A DNA stretch of 64,000 nucleotides from Hymenopus coronatus (taxonomy: Eukaryota > Arthropoda > Insecta > Mantodea > Hymenopodidae): assembly GCA_030762935.1 (NCBI GenBank), contig CM060893.1, positions 7,918,001 to 7,982,000 on the forward strand, written 5' to 3'. Positions 31,357-41,855 of the stretch are shown piece after piece. A model generated the notes under the pieces. That model had not been told where the DNA came from and searched no databases. It saw nothing but the letters and a program-made list of their open reading frames with translations. Within the stretch, counting starts at the first letter, position 1. Every line of letters begins with the position of its first letter. Position numbers and translations under genes: made by a program.

Positions 31357-31640
31357 AGAAGAACCTCAAGCCTGATAGAGAGGCCTCTGAGCAAAATTTA
31401 ACGGTCTTTCACGCCCAATTTAGAATGCGACGCTGAGAACCACAGCATTTAAAGAGCGTCCGTAAATAACACGACATTTCATTTTTTTTTTTTTTTTTGT
31501 ATGTATAGTTGAAATGAAAAATCTGATATCTTCCATCCACATGACTCCCACATCTCTGAAAGAAATTATTGTTAAAAAGCTAATTGTTCTATATACTTAT
31601 TGATAATCGAAAAAAATTACCAGAAATAGTCTTATTACTT
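31357..31640. repeat. Right arm of large inverted repeat
   Basis: Plus-strand SINE group C 3' part (GAACCTCAAGCCTGATAGAG to AACACGACATTTC, then an 18-T run) followed by an RC1 5' piece (TCTGATATCTTCCATCCACATG, 31522). Mirrors 30052-30295. Confidence 0.85.
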
Positions 31641-31649
31641 TCTACGAAG

Positions 31650-31861
31650 TCCGTGCCCATGTCTCAGTCATCTTAAATACCAGGCCATAATATCACGCGA
31701 ACCAATTAGATGTTAGCTTCATCCCAGCTCTTATAAATACCAGTCTCCGCAAGCTCAAACCATCAGTTCACCCTGAAGACGAGGAAGATGCACTTCTTCG
31801 AAACGTTGGTGTCAAGCCAAGTTTTTTGCCTGGCTAGAAGCCCGAGAAGATTTTGAATTAA
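31650..31861 (+). mobile_element. Penelope-like fragment, right inverted arm
   Basis: CACCCTGAAGACGAGGAAG then ATGCACTTCTTCGAAACGTT is the CTGANGA...GAAACG signature common in Penelope-like element terminal regions, where hammerhead ribozymes have been reported. Here the segment between can pair (GAGGAAG with CTTCTTC) and GTC follows at 31811. Helix I partners are not evident. Read as protein it gives EDEEDALLRNVGVKP. Both arms lie 300 bp apart in opposite orientation, as partial Penelope copies often do. Confidence 0.5.
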
Positions 31862-31863
31862 TG

Positions 31864-32007
31864 GCAGTTTGGTTTGAGGGATTTTCCTAAACATGTTCGT
31901 GTCGCATTCTTGGCAGATACTGAATTTAAATACCAAGTTTGATATATAAGTAATGTTTTATTCTTGACTTAATGCTGTTCAGAGACACAGACAGACAGAC
32001 AGACATG
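31864..32007 (+). mobile_element. RC1 middle fragment
   Basis: GGCAGTTTGGTTTGAGGG, GTTCGTGTCGCATTCTTGG, ATACCAAGTTTGATAT and CAGAGACACAGACAGACAG follow the family order up to its microsatellite and then stop. Confidence 0.65.
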
Positions 32008-32084
32008 CCGGGTTCCTTTCCTGGTGGCGATGACTTCACTTTGTTGTAGCCGGTTTGGTGTTTCAGTAGAGCCCAGGGGAATAA

Positions 32085-32127
<43 letters not shown>

Positions 32128-32134
32128 TAACTAA
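32008..32134 (+). mobile_element. Short retroposon end, copy 2, with AAT tail
   Basis: GCCGGGTTCCTTTCCTGGTG GCGATGACTTCACTTTG then GAATAAAATAAT and a pure AAT array (about 32088-32126). Parallel to the copy at 30601. Confidence 0.5.
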
Positions 32135-32137
32135 CAA

Positions 32138-32388
32138 TGGTAATTTGGTGTGGGGAATTTTCCTAAACATATTCGTGCCGCTACCTTGAAAGATACTGAA
32201 TTTAATTACCAAATATGATATGTAACTAACTTTTTGTTTTTGATTTAAACCTATTCAGAGACACAGACGACAAGTAGACAGGTAGACACACACAAACATG
32301 GATCTTTCTGTAAAAATGCTTTTTTGGACTTCCGGGACCTCAAAACACATACTTCCGGTGAAATTTCGGTATCGAATTTTTGGTCGGA
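32138..32388 (+). mobile_element. RC1 3' middle fragment
   Basis: GGTAATTTGGTGTGGGG to CCGGTGAAATTTCGGTATCG. Closely parallels the fragment at 31864, with a CACACACAAACATGG tract. The hairpin is absent. Confidence 0.65.
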
Positions 32389-32635
32389 TACGGTCTCATG
32401 GGGTTGAATCCGAGCCTCCTTGATGAGAGTTTGTACAAAATCTTCGTTAAGAGAGCAAAGCCATACTGTCATGAGAGGTAGGAGGTGACATGAGTCTGTA
32501 ACCAATGGTAGCGTACCTGTTATGCAGAGACAGTTTCGTTCCAATTTTGCGTGGAGTAAATCCTGCAAAACTTCTGCTAAGGTACGCGATACCAATCACC
32601 AAACAAACTGCAGCTTATTGAAGCTAATGCACCAA
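32389..32635 (-). CDS. Unrecognised open frame fused to RC1 edge
   Basis: The minus strand is open through RTLAEVLQDLLHAKLERN, CLCITGTLPLVTDS and NEDFVQTLIKEARIQPHET before running into RC1 at the frame's end. The composition is protein-like and not microsatellite-derived. I do not recognise it. It could be an old exon or transposon piece, and there is no start, stop or splice evidence. Confidence 0.2.
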
Positions 32636-32705
32636 CTATATTTATTCCATCCAAAAATACGATATTGATATTTCACCCGAAATAGATGTTTTAATATCCC
32701 CTGAA
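32636..32705 (-). mobile_element. RC1 3' scrap
   Basis: TTTATTCCATCCAAAAATACG and ATTTCACCCGAAATAGATG are the reverse-strand block next to the hairpin. Confidence 0.6.
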
Positions 32706-32716
32706 TAGAAAAAAAA

Positions 32717-33511
32717 TCTGATGTGTACCATTCACATGACTTTCTCTATATCTCTGTAACAAACTATTGTTAATAAGCTTATCTTTTATTTATTTCATTC
32801 TAATCGAGAAAAATTAGAAGAAATAGTCTTATTTCTTGCTTTATTGTAAGTAGGAGCGAAATAAGGGAGTACCACAGGTTAAAGTGAAAGCCAAAAACTG
32901 GTTGCTATGTGACTGATGTTCCTTTGTATGGACAGGAGTTGACAAATTCCTGTATGAGAGCTGAAACCAAGAAAAAGGAATATCTAAAATCGATCAACTC
33001 CACGAAAAAAAGTATATAACATAAATTGTGTGTTTTAACGTGCTCTACATTTTTTGTGGGTTAAGTTTTTGTCCATCTCTTATGGTTTAGTAGTTATGAA
33101 AAATTCATCCAGATTAAGTAGACTTCAGAGGCTATTCCCATTTTATTTTTCAGGCTAATATCTTTAATATACGATATTTTAATCAAAAGCGTTAGAGCCA
33201 TTCTTTAGAATATCAAAATTTTCGAAAAAAGTTCCATGTAAAGGGTAGTTTGGGGTGGGGGGATTTTTCTCAAAAATCTTTGTGTCGCTTCCCTGGTAGA
33301 TACTAAACTTAACTACCAAGTTTGGTATTTTACCGACTATTTGTTTTCGAGTTATTGTGTTCACAGACACACGTACCTTTTTCCGAAAATACTTTTTTTG
33401 GATACAGGGCACTCTAAAACATATATTTCCGGTGAAATCTTGGTATCACATTTTTGGGTGGAGTGCAATACCTTCTCTATACACTATGTACATGGTGCGT
33501 GTAGAGAAAGT
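32717..33511 (+). mobile_element. RC1 copy with small deletions
   Basis: TCTGATGTGTACCATTCACATG to GTGTAGAGAAAGT. The microsatellite is reduced to CAGACACACGTACC and about 20 bp are missing after GGCTATTCCC. Confidence 0.87.
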
Positions 33512-34031
33512 AAAATGGATTTTTCTCAACCCCCGGGCTATATTAATGACTTTGTCAAATACTATAATGGTATAAACGTATTGTTTGTGAGAAAAGTGAG
33601 CCTGTATAGGAATATAATTTTGAACAATTTCTTACCTCACGGTCTGGTTAATGTGAGACGTGTATAATCATGACTACAAATATTCACATTTGTAACGTCA
33701 GAGTGCCTTTGTGCCACATTAAATTACACATAAGGAAGAGAAGTACAAAGCGAACCAGAACAAAACAATGTCACATTGCCTCAATTATTTACATACAATA
33801 CGTTGTTTCACAGGTTGTTATTTCAGGCCATTAGCAGGCACAAGTTGTTGATGGATAATTGCTTATACACTTTTTGCTGACATTTTCACTTCAAAGAAGA
33901 ACTTCACTGATAAAAGAACATATTACTCTAGCACCCTGAACATATCCTTACCACAAACACCTAAAGTTTAAAATGAAATTTTAGAAAATTTCTTTCAAAT
34001 ACACTTTGAAATTATATACAAACACATTTTT
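33512..34031. other. Unassigned AT-rich stretch
   Basis: No repeat of this window and no recognisable frame. Confidence 0.3.
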
Positions 34032-34732
34032 ACTTTCTCTATACGTACTATGTACATAGTGTATATAGAAGGTGTTGCACTCCACCAAAAAATTTCAATA
34101 CCGAGATTTCACCGGAAATATTTTCTTAGGGTCCCCTTTATCTATAAAAAGCATTTTCGGAAAAAGGTCCGTATGTGTGTGTGTGTCTGTGTCCGTGTGT
34201 CCATGTGTCTGTGAACACGATAACTCAAAAACGAAAAGTCGGTAAAATACCAAACTTGGTATTTAAGTTTAGTATCTTCCAGGGATGCGACACTAAAATT
34301 TTGAGAAAAATCCCCCCACCCCCAACTACCCTTTAAATGGAACTTTTTTCGAACATTTCGATTTTCTCAAAAATGGCTCTAACGATTTTGATTAAAATTT
34401 CGTATATTAAAGATATTTACACGACAATTAAAATGTATATCTTGAATTTTCTGAGAATAGCCTCTGAAGACTACTTTATTCTGAATGAATTTTATGGATT
34501 TTTGCACAACTGCTAAACCGTAAGAGATGGTGAAAAACTTACAACACAAAAAATGTAGAGCACCTTAAAACGCACAATTTATGTTATATACATTTTTTTC
34601 CGTGGAGTTGATCGTTTTTGAGATACTCTTTGTTTTTTTTATTTCACCTTTAAAAAACATATTTTTCTCATACAGGAATTTAGCAATTCCAGTCCATACA
34701 ATCAAAGGAAGTTCAGCCACTAAGCAACCAAC
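34032..34732 (-). mobile_element. RC1 copy, 5' third missing
   Basis: Hairpin CTATACGTACTATG...GTGTATATAGAAGG, short GTGTGTGTGTGTCTGTGTCC tract, body to CTAAGCAACCAACTA. Cut by other sequence. Confidence 0.85.
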
Positions 34733-34894
34733 TAATGAATACTTCATTTATGAGTATTAATAACAAAGACAGCGGTGAAATAATACTTAATGGTTATTAT
34801 AATTATTTTCTTCTTTTAAGTTTGCTTCTGAATCCATTTAATTTATTTCTCACACTATTCGCAGTATATCCTTCATATACTTCACTGATGGCTT
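34733..34894. other. Unassigned spacer
   Basis: AT-rich, unique within the window; ends in the SINE target duplication. Confidence 0.3.
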
Positions 34895-34907
34895 CTTCTA
34901 TGTTTTG

Positions 34908-35194
34908 TAGTCGCCCTCCGTGGTGTAATGGTTACCATGCTAACTTTATATACCCAAGGTCGCGGGTTCAAACCCGGCGGAGAACGATGGATTTTTTCGG
35001 GTGCAAAAGTCTTTAGCATGGTTTCCTTCGGAAGGGAAGTAAAGCCGGTGGTCCCGTGTCGTAGATTTACAAGCCTAATAGAGAGGCCTCTGAACAAAAT
35101 TAAGCGGTCCTTCACCCCTAATTTAGAATGGGACGCTGAGAACCACAGCAGTTAAAGAGCGTCCATAAATAACACGTCATTTACATTTTATTTA
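34908..35194 (+). mobile_element. tRNA-derived SINE, group C, full copy
   Basis: Head GCCCTCCGTGGTGTAATGGT and GTCGCGGGTTCAAACCCGGC have tRNA-like A and B boxes (the folded head is nearly a tRNA). Body: ATGGATTTTTTCGGGTGC, AAGGGAAGTAAAGCCG, GAGAGGCCTCTGAAC, TTTAGAATGGGACGCTGAG, GTCCATAAATAACACG. Flanks CTTCTATGTTTTG (34895) and CTTCTATGTTTTTG (35195) are the target duplication. Transcription would be by pol III from the internal boxes. Confidence 0.88.
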
Positions 35195-35208
35195 CTTCTA
35201 TGTTTTTG

Positions 35209-35598
35209 CAATCTTTTCTTTGTGTTTTTATAATCTTTATGTTTTAAATTATACAACTTATCGTGATATTTATAGTAGGAGATGAGCAGTTTGATTGTAC
35301 CCATTGACCAAGTGTGCTTGTCTGCTGTTTTGTTTTCTAATCATAGATCTGATCAAGGGTGTGATGGTGGGTATAACTTTTATCACAGAAGTATGTCACA
35401 GATATTGTCAAAGATGCTCTATTACTCTGTAAAAGGTTTTATCATATCTATGTGTCATATAAGCCCCAGTATACTTTATGACCAAGAGAGTTCAATGCCT
35501 GGATAAGAAATAACTCATTGCTTATTTAAGCATAAATTCATCATCAACATCATCATCGCTCGACATTAGCTATCAGCTTATAGAACATTAAAGCTATT
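35209..35598. other. Unassigned stretch
   Basis: No repeat and no recognised frame. A short ATCATCAACATCATCATCG run lies at 35541. Confidence 0.3.
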
Positions 35599-36448
35599 AC
35601 TTTCTCTACACATGCTATGTACATAATGTATAGAGAAAGTATTGCATTGCACCCAAAAATTCCATACCGAGATTTCAGCGGGAATATATATTTTGGATCC
35701 CTCTGAATAAAAAAAAACATTTTTAGAAAAAGATTCGTGTGTCTGTCTGGACAGCATAGCTCAAAAAACGAAAAAAACCATTAAGTACCAAATTTGGTAT
35801 TTAAGTTTGGTATCTTCCAAGGATGCGACACGAAGATTTTAAAGAAAATCCCCACCGCAAACTACCCTTTAGATGGAAAATGTTTCGAAAATTTTGATTT
35901 TCTCAAAATGATTTTGATTTTGATTAAAATGACTTATGTTCAAGTTATTTATATAGCAAACGAAATTTATAACTTAAATTTACTGGGAATAGCTTCTGAA
36001 GACCTCTTCATTCTGGATGACTTTAGTATAACCGTAAGAGATATACAAAAACGTACTACGTAAATAATGTAGATCTCATATACATTTTTGTAGGGTTAAC
36101 CATTTTCACGATATTCTGGATTTTTGGTTTCAATTTTAGTCATTTAAACTTTTCTCAAACCTAAACACATCTTTCTTCTCGTATCTCGTTTGTTTATTTC
36201 TGACAAACAAAGGTATTGGAATTTCAATTGCTTCACATAGCGACCGGCTTTAAAAGGACGAGTCTATCGCTTTAGCCTGTGCATTTTCGTATTTCCCTTC
36301 TGCTTACAAGGAAGCTAGTAGTAAGACTAATTCTGCTTATCTTTATCTTGATTAGCATGATTTAGATAACAGATTAATGTTTTGAAAAAGAAAAAAAAAA
36401 AGATTTGTTTGCCGAGCATCTAGAGGACATCATGTGAATGGGACACAT
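35599..36448 (-). mobile_element. RC1 copy, mixed variant
   Basis: ACTTTCTCTACACATGCTATG to GAATGGGACACAT. The microsatellite is almost lost (GTGTGTCTGTCTGG). The 5' half is the variant with CTAGAGGACATCATGTG and the TTTATCTTGATTAGC segment. Confidence 0.82.
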
Positions 36449-36489
36449 ATTTTTTCCCCTTTTATTTAGCAGAAACCAATTAATAGGGA

Positions 36490-36571
36490 CAATATCTGCT
36501 AATGTTTATCTCGATTAGCGTTAACTAGATAGAAGAATAAGCTTTTTAACAATAATTTGTGACACGTCAGA
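36490..36571 (-). mobile_element. RC1 5' fragment
   Basis: ATATCTGCTAATGTTTATCT to GACACGTCAGA with an internal loss, directly preceding the next reverse copy. Confidence 0.6.
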
Positions 36572-36577
36572 TTTATT

Positions 36578-36713
36578 ACTTTCTCTACACGCACTATGTA
36601 CATAGTGTATAGAGAAGGTATTGCAATGCACCCAAAAATTCGATACCGAGATTTCACCGGAAATATATGTTTTAGGGTCTCCTGTATCCAGAAAAAGCAT
36701 GTTAAGAAAAAGG

Positions 36714-36763
<50 letters not shown>

Positions 36764-37446
36764 TGTGAACACGTCAACTCAAAAACGAAAAGTCGGAAAA
36801 ATAAAAAACTTGGTATTTAAGTTCAATATCTTCCAGGGATGCGGCACGAAGATTTCAAGAAAATAACCAACTCCAAACTACCCTTTACATGGAAACAATT
36901 TCGAAAACTTTTACTTTCTTAAAAATGGCTCTAACGATTTTGATTAAAATCTCGTATATTTAAGATATTTACTTGACAAATAAAATGTATATCTTGAACT
37001 GTGTGGGAATATCCTCTAAAAACTACTTTATTCTGGATGAATTTTACGGAATTTTGCATAACTGCCTAACCTAAATGATAGATAAAAACTTATTACACAA
37101 AAATTGTAGAGCACGTTAAAACACACAATTTATATTGTATACATTTTTTTTCGTGGAGTCGATCGTTTTATAGATATTCCTTGTTTTTGATTTCAGCTTT
37201 AAAAAACGTTTCTCATACAAGAATTTGTCAACTCCTGTCCATACAAACAAAGGAACTTCAGTCACATAGCAACCAGCTTTTGAGTATCACTTTAACATAT
37301 GGTACTCCCTTATTTCGATTCTAATTACAAGGAAGCAAGTAAATAGACTATTTCTGCTGTTTTTTCAATTAACATGAAGTAAATAGAAACCTAAGCTTTT
37401 AAGCAATAATTTGTTGCACAAATATAGACAAAGTCAATGGAATGGA
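36578..37446 (-). mobile_element. RC1 full-length copy with 46-bp GT tract
   Basis: ACTTTCTCTACACGCACTATG to AATGGAATGGA. The uninterrupted GT tract spans 36717-36762 (23 units). Confidence 0.87.
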
Positions 37447-37499
37447 TTTTTTTATATTTGTCTGTAAACGAAATGTGCATGTTTTGAATAGTAACAATT

Positions 37500-37728
37500 T
37501 GTCTAATGTGTAACACTCACAAGACTTTCTCTAACTGCTCTACTAACATAGTTCTTAAAAACATTATTTCTTTCTGCACCATGCTAATTGAGATATGTAT
37601 TTATTGCTTGGTTCCTTATAAGGAGAAAGAACAAAAGAAAACCGGCACTTCCTTCCTGAGAAAAATGTATTTTAAAATGGAAACCAATAACAAGAAAAAT
37701 TTGGAAACTGCCAACACTACAACACAAA
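37500..37728 (+). mobile_element. RC1 5' fragment, variant B
   Basis: TCTAATGTGTAACACTCACAAG then CTAACTGCTCTACTAACATAG: the variant whose first 60 bp differ from the main type. Confidence 0.65.
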
Positions 37729-37729
37729 T

Positions 37730-38630
37730 CTGATGTGTTACACTCACATGACTTTCTCTAGCTCTTCTACAAACTTCTTACATAAGATTATTCTTCTTTC
37801 TGCACCTTGCTAATCGAGGTGCTCATTAGCACAATGTTCTTATTACTTAGTTCCGTATAAGTAGGAAGAAAATAAGGGAATACACTAAACTAGGCTAAAC
37901 CAATAGTCAAATGTTTTAAAAGCTGTCGTTATGCGATTGTCATTACAAATCGCTTCTTTTCTTGGCCAGGAGTAGAACAAAAGAAAAACGGCAACTCCCG
38001 TCTGAGAAAAGTATAAGTACTTCACAACTGAAACTAATAACAATGAGTACCTCGAAAACGGCAAGCTCCACGAGAAAAATGTATATCTCATAAGTTGTGT
38101 AGTTTAACAAGGCCTACATTTTTTGTATAGTAAGTTTTTGTCTATCTCTTACGGTTTACTAGTTATGACAAATTAAGCAAAATTCATCCAGAATAAACAG
38201 GTCTTCAGAAGCTATTCCCAGAAAATTCAAGATATGCATTTTATTTGTCAGGTAAATATCTTTAATATACGGTATTTTAATCAAAATCGTTAGAGCCATT
38301 TTTAAGAAAATTAAAATTTTCGAAAAAAGTTCCATGTAAAGGGTATTTTGGGGTGGGGGGATTTTTCTCAAAATCTTCCTGTCGTATCCCTGGAAGATAC
38401 CAATCTTAAATACCAAGTTTGGTATTTAACGGTATTTTCGTTTTTGAGATATGCTGTCCACAAACACACACACACACACACACACACACTCGGACCTTTT
38501 TCTGAAAATGCTTTTTTTGGACTCAGGGGGACCCAAAACATTTATTGCTGGTGAAATCTCGTTATCGAATTTTTTGGTGCAATACAATGCCTTCTCTGTA
38601 CACTTAGTAAATAGTACGTGTTGAGAAAGT
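37730..38630 (+). mobile_element. RC1 full-length copy, variant B 5' end
   Basis: Starts TCTGATGTGTTACACTCACATG, then CTAGCTCTTCTACAAACTTC, and ends in the ordinary hairpin side GTTGAGAAAGT. The CA tract is at 38464-38489. 901 bp. Confidence 0.86.
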
Positions 38631-38935
38631 AAAACGTTTGTGAGAAAGCAAGGTTTAACTTTGGGCGTGCCAACTAATATCCATGCGCCTGTCCATTTAA
38701 AGCTTCAGTTAACTGATAGTTGAAGCACGCCAGCTGGAAAAGCAATAAATTTTCTTAAAGTTTTGAATTCATATTAATTTATAGAGTGGTTATAATTGTT
38801 CTAAATTTATGGTCAAAATTCACACACGTATTACCTAAAGGTGCACTATTTATGTCAAATAAAATTTATGGGTTTCATATATCATGAAATATGTTAAACT
38901 AATTGTGTTTTTATCAAAACCGTTAGAGCCAGTTT
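38631..38935 (+). repeat. 300-bp unit, unoccupied paralogue
   Basis: CCATTTAAAGCTTCAGTTAA, TTTTGAATTCATATTAA, TTATAGAGTGGTTATAATTG and TTACCTAAAGGTGCACTATT also occur at 39590-39742 plus 40604-40760, where an RC1 copy separates them. Here the two parts are contiguous. Confidence 0.88.
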
Positions 38936-38948
38936 TCAGAAAATAAAA

Positions 38949-39585
38949 AAGCTACTAACATGACTTTTGCTACCTGCTCTACAAACAAACGTCTTACAAA
39001 AGATTATTTTTCTTTCTACACAATGCTAACCGAGATAAACAATAGCAGAATGTTCTTATTACTTAGTTCCGTATAAGTAGGAAGAAAATAAGGGAATACA
39101 CTAAACTAGGCTAAACCAATAGTCAAATGTTTTAAAAGCTGTCGTTATGTGATTGTCATTGCAAATCGCTCTTTGCTAAGCCATGAGTAGAGCAAAAGAA
39201 AAACGTAAAGGACATAAATTGTGTGTTTTGACGAGATCTACATTTTTGGTTTAATAAGTTTCTGTCTATATCTTACGGTATACACAATGCAATAAACATC
39301 ATCCTAAATAAAGAGGTCTTTAGAGGCTATTCCCTGAGAATTCAAGATATGCACTTTAATATATACGGTATTTTAATCAAAATCGATAAATATAAATCCA
39401 AATTTTTGAAAATGTTTCCACGTACAGTGTAATTTGGGGTGGGGGATTTTTTTTTTTAAAATCTTTGTGTCTCAGCCTCCAAAGATGCTGAACTTATATA
39501 CCAAGCTTAGCTTCTAAAGATATCCCGTATCGAATTTTTGGCTGGTTTACAATATCTTCCCTATACTTGGACTAAAATGCCGAAA
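38949..39585 (+). mobile_element. Diverged RC1 copy, variant B
   Basis: CTAACATGACTTTTGCTACC, CTTAGTTCCGTATAAGTAGG and the CTTACGGTATACACAATGC segment identify it. The microsatellite is lost and the 3' end is worn (CTTCCCTATACTTGGAC). Confidence 0.7.
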
Positions 39586-40760
39586 AATGTTTATAAGAAA
39601 ACTTAGGTTTAAAGTTGGACACATGTCTATGAATAACCATCCGCCTATCCATTTAAAGCTTCAGTTAAATTATAGTTAAAGTGTGCCAACTGGAAAATTA
39701 ATAACTTTTCCTTAAGTTTTGAATTCATATTAACTTATAGAGAAAAAATATGATGCGTTCCATTCACATGACTTTCTGTACATCTCTGTAACAAATTATT
39801 GTTAAAAGGCTTATGCTTCTAGTTACTTCATGCTAATCGAGAAAAAAATAGCAGAAATTGTCTTATTACTTGCTTCCCTGTAAATAGAAGCGAAATTAGG
39901 GAAACCATAGGTTAAAGTTATAGTCAACAGCCGGTTGCTATGTGACTGAAGTTCCTTTGTATGTATGAACAGGAGTTGACAAGTTCCTTTATGGGAAAAG
40001 CAAGTTTTTCAAAGCTGAAACGAAAAAGAAGGGATATCTTAAAAACGATCAATTCCACGAAAAAAAAATGTATATAACATAAATTGTGTTTTTTAATGTG
40101 CTCTACATTTTCTGTGTGGTAAGTTTTTGTCCATCTCTTACGGTTTAGCAGTTATGTAAAAATCCATAAAATACATCCAGAATAAGGTACTCTTCAGAGG
40201 CTATTCCCAGAAAATTTAAGATATACATTTAATTGTCAGGTAAATATCTTTAATATATGATAATTTCATCAAAACCGTTACAGCCATTTTTAAAAAAATC
40301 AAAATGTTCGAAAAAAACTCCATGTAAAGGGTAATTGGAGGTGGGGGGATTTTCTTGAAAATCTTCGTGTCGCATCCTTAGAAGATACCAAACTTAAATA
40401 CCAAGTTTGGTATTCAACGGTATGTTCGTTTTAGAGCTATGCTGAACACAGACACACAGGGACCTTTTTCTGAAAATGCTTTCTTATTGGATTCAGGGGG
40501 ACCCAAAACACGTATTTCCGGTGAAATCTCGGTATCAAATTATTTGGTGAAATGCAGTACTTTCTCTATACACTGAACATAATACGTGTAGAGAAAGTAA
40601 AAAGCGATTATAATTGTTCGAAATTTATGGTCAAAATTCACAGACGTATTACCTAAAGGTGTACTATTTATGTCGAATAAAATGTATAGGCTTGACGTAT
40701 CATGAAATATCTTTACTTAATGGTGTTTTTATGAAAATCGTTATAGGTAGTTTTGGGAAA
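39586..40760 (+). repeat. 300-bp unit, occupied by RC1
   Basis: Second copy of the 38631 unit. TTAACTTATAGAG is followed by an RC1 element and the unit resumes GCGATTATAATTGTTCG. The outer duplicated block includes the RC1 remnants on its left. Confidence 0.85.
39749..40598 (+). mobile_element. RC1 full-length copy with known empty site
   Basis: TATGATGCGTTCCATTCACATG to GTGTAGAGAAAGT, 850 bp, six A before and five A after. Microsatellite nearly gone (CAGACACACAGGG). Confidence 0.9.
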
Positions 40761-41240
40761 ATAGAAGAGAAACGTGTGTTTCCCCATATAAAGAGACGTG
40801 TATAATTTGACCAGGAGTACGAGAAGACGCAAACCCAAGTAGTACCATCTACAGTACAAACAAAACAATTAGGTTGTTGGCAGCCAGGTGCAGTTAATTA
40901 TTGTAATTTGCATCTGTGGCGTTCATCATGTCTTTATCCCTTCCCTGCAGTAGTGTAATAATACAGCGCGTTTCTGATTTGTCCGCTCCCACCTGTTGAT
41001 GACTCTCTTACCACCGAGCAAGCAAACTGCCTTTAAATGATATCTTCCTAAATATTTAACTTTGATAGCGGTTACATTTCCAAACGTCCCAGTCTAAATA
41101 ACAATTTATTTAAATTTACTTTAAGCGATAAACACATTATCTTGGATATTAAGGGGGAAGCTTAAAATAGTCTAAATTGCATTTAGTTTTCACCCCCAAA
41201 CCCCCCACTTTGAATTTTCAAATGGGTCTCATGTGTGTTT
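40761..41240. other. Unassigned stretch
   Basis: No repeat of this window and no recognisable frame. The part near 41190 has a CCCCCAAACCCCCC run. Confidence 0.3.
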
Positions 41241-41849
41241 GATTTCTCTGGCTCGTATGTACAAAGTACATAGCAGAAGGAGAAGATGTTGCATCCCACC
41301 CAAAAATTCAATACCGAGATTTCACTGTAAATACACGTTTTGAGGTCCCCAGAATCCATAAAAACCGATTTAAAATAAGATAACGAAGTTATGAGTAGCT
41401 CAGTAAAGAAAAATCCGTTAAATGCCCAACTTGGTATTTAAGTTTACTAAATCTCAAAGGTTTTGAGGTCCCCAGAATCCATAAAAACCTATTTAAAATA
41501 AGATAACAAAGTTACGAGTAACTCAGTAAAGAAAAAGCCGTTAAATGCCCAACTTGGTATTTAAGTTTACTCAATCTCAAAAGTTTTGAGGTCCTCAAAA
41601 TCCATAAAAACCGATTTAAAATAAGATAACGAAGTTACTAGTAACTCAGTAAAAAAAAATCCGTTAAATGCCCAACTTGGTATTTAAGTTTACTAAGTCT
41701 TAAAGGTGGAACAATAACATTTTAAATAAAATCCCTCCCCCCGCCGCAAACTACCCTTTAAATGGAAAAATATTCGAAAATGTTGATTTTCTCAAAAACT
41801 GGCTCTAAAGATATTAATAAAAATGTCCTATAGAAATATATTTACATGA
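41241..41849 (-). mobile_element. Diverged RC1 copy with internal triplication
   Basis: Hairpin variant CTCTGGCTCGTATGTAC...GTACATAGCAGAAGGAGAAG, then a triplicated block, then CCGCCGCAAACTACCCTTTA. 5' part missing. Confidence 0.75.
41338..41706. repeat. 123-bp tandem triplication inside RC1
   Basis: TTTTGAGGTCCCCAGAATCC starts at 41338 and 41461, and TTTTGAGGTCCTCAAAATCC at 41584, an exact 123-bp step. Each unit spans the block from the GGTCCCC motif through AACTTGGTATTTAAGTTTAC, the region that normally holds the microsatellite. Confidence 0.95.
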
Positions 41850-41855
41850 AAAAAA

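Noticed and set aside
34908..34985. Genuine tRNA gene
   Set aside because: Pol III boxes and a near-cloverleaf are present, but the segment is the head of a SINE with body and target duplication.
41338..41706. CRISPR-like direct repeats
   Set aside because: Three contiguous 123-bp units without spacers in eukaryotic transposon DNA.
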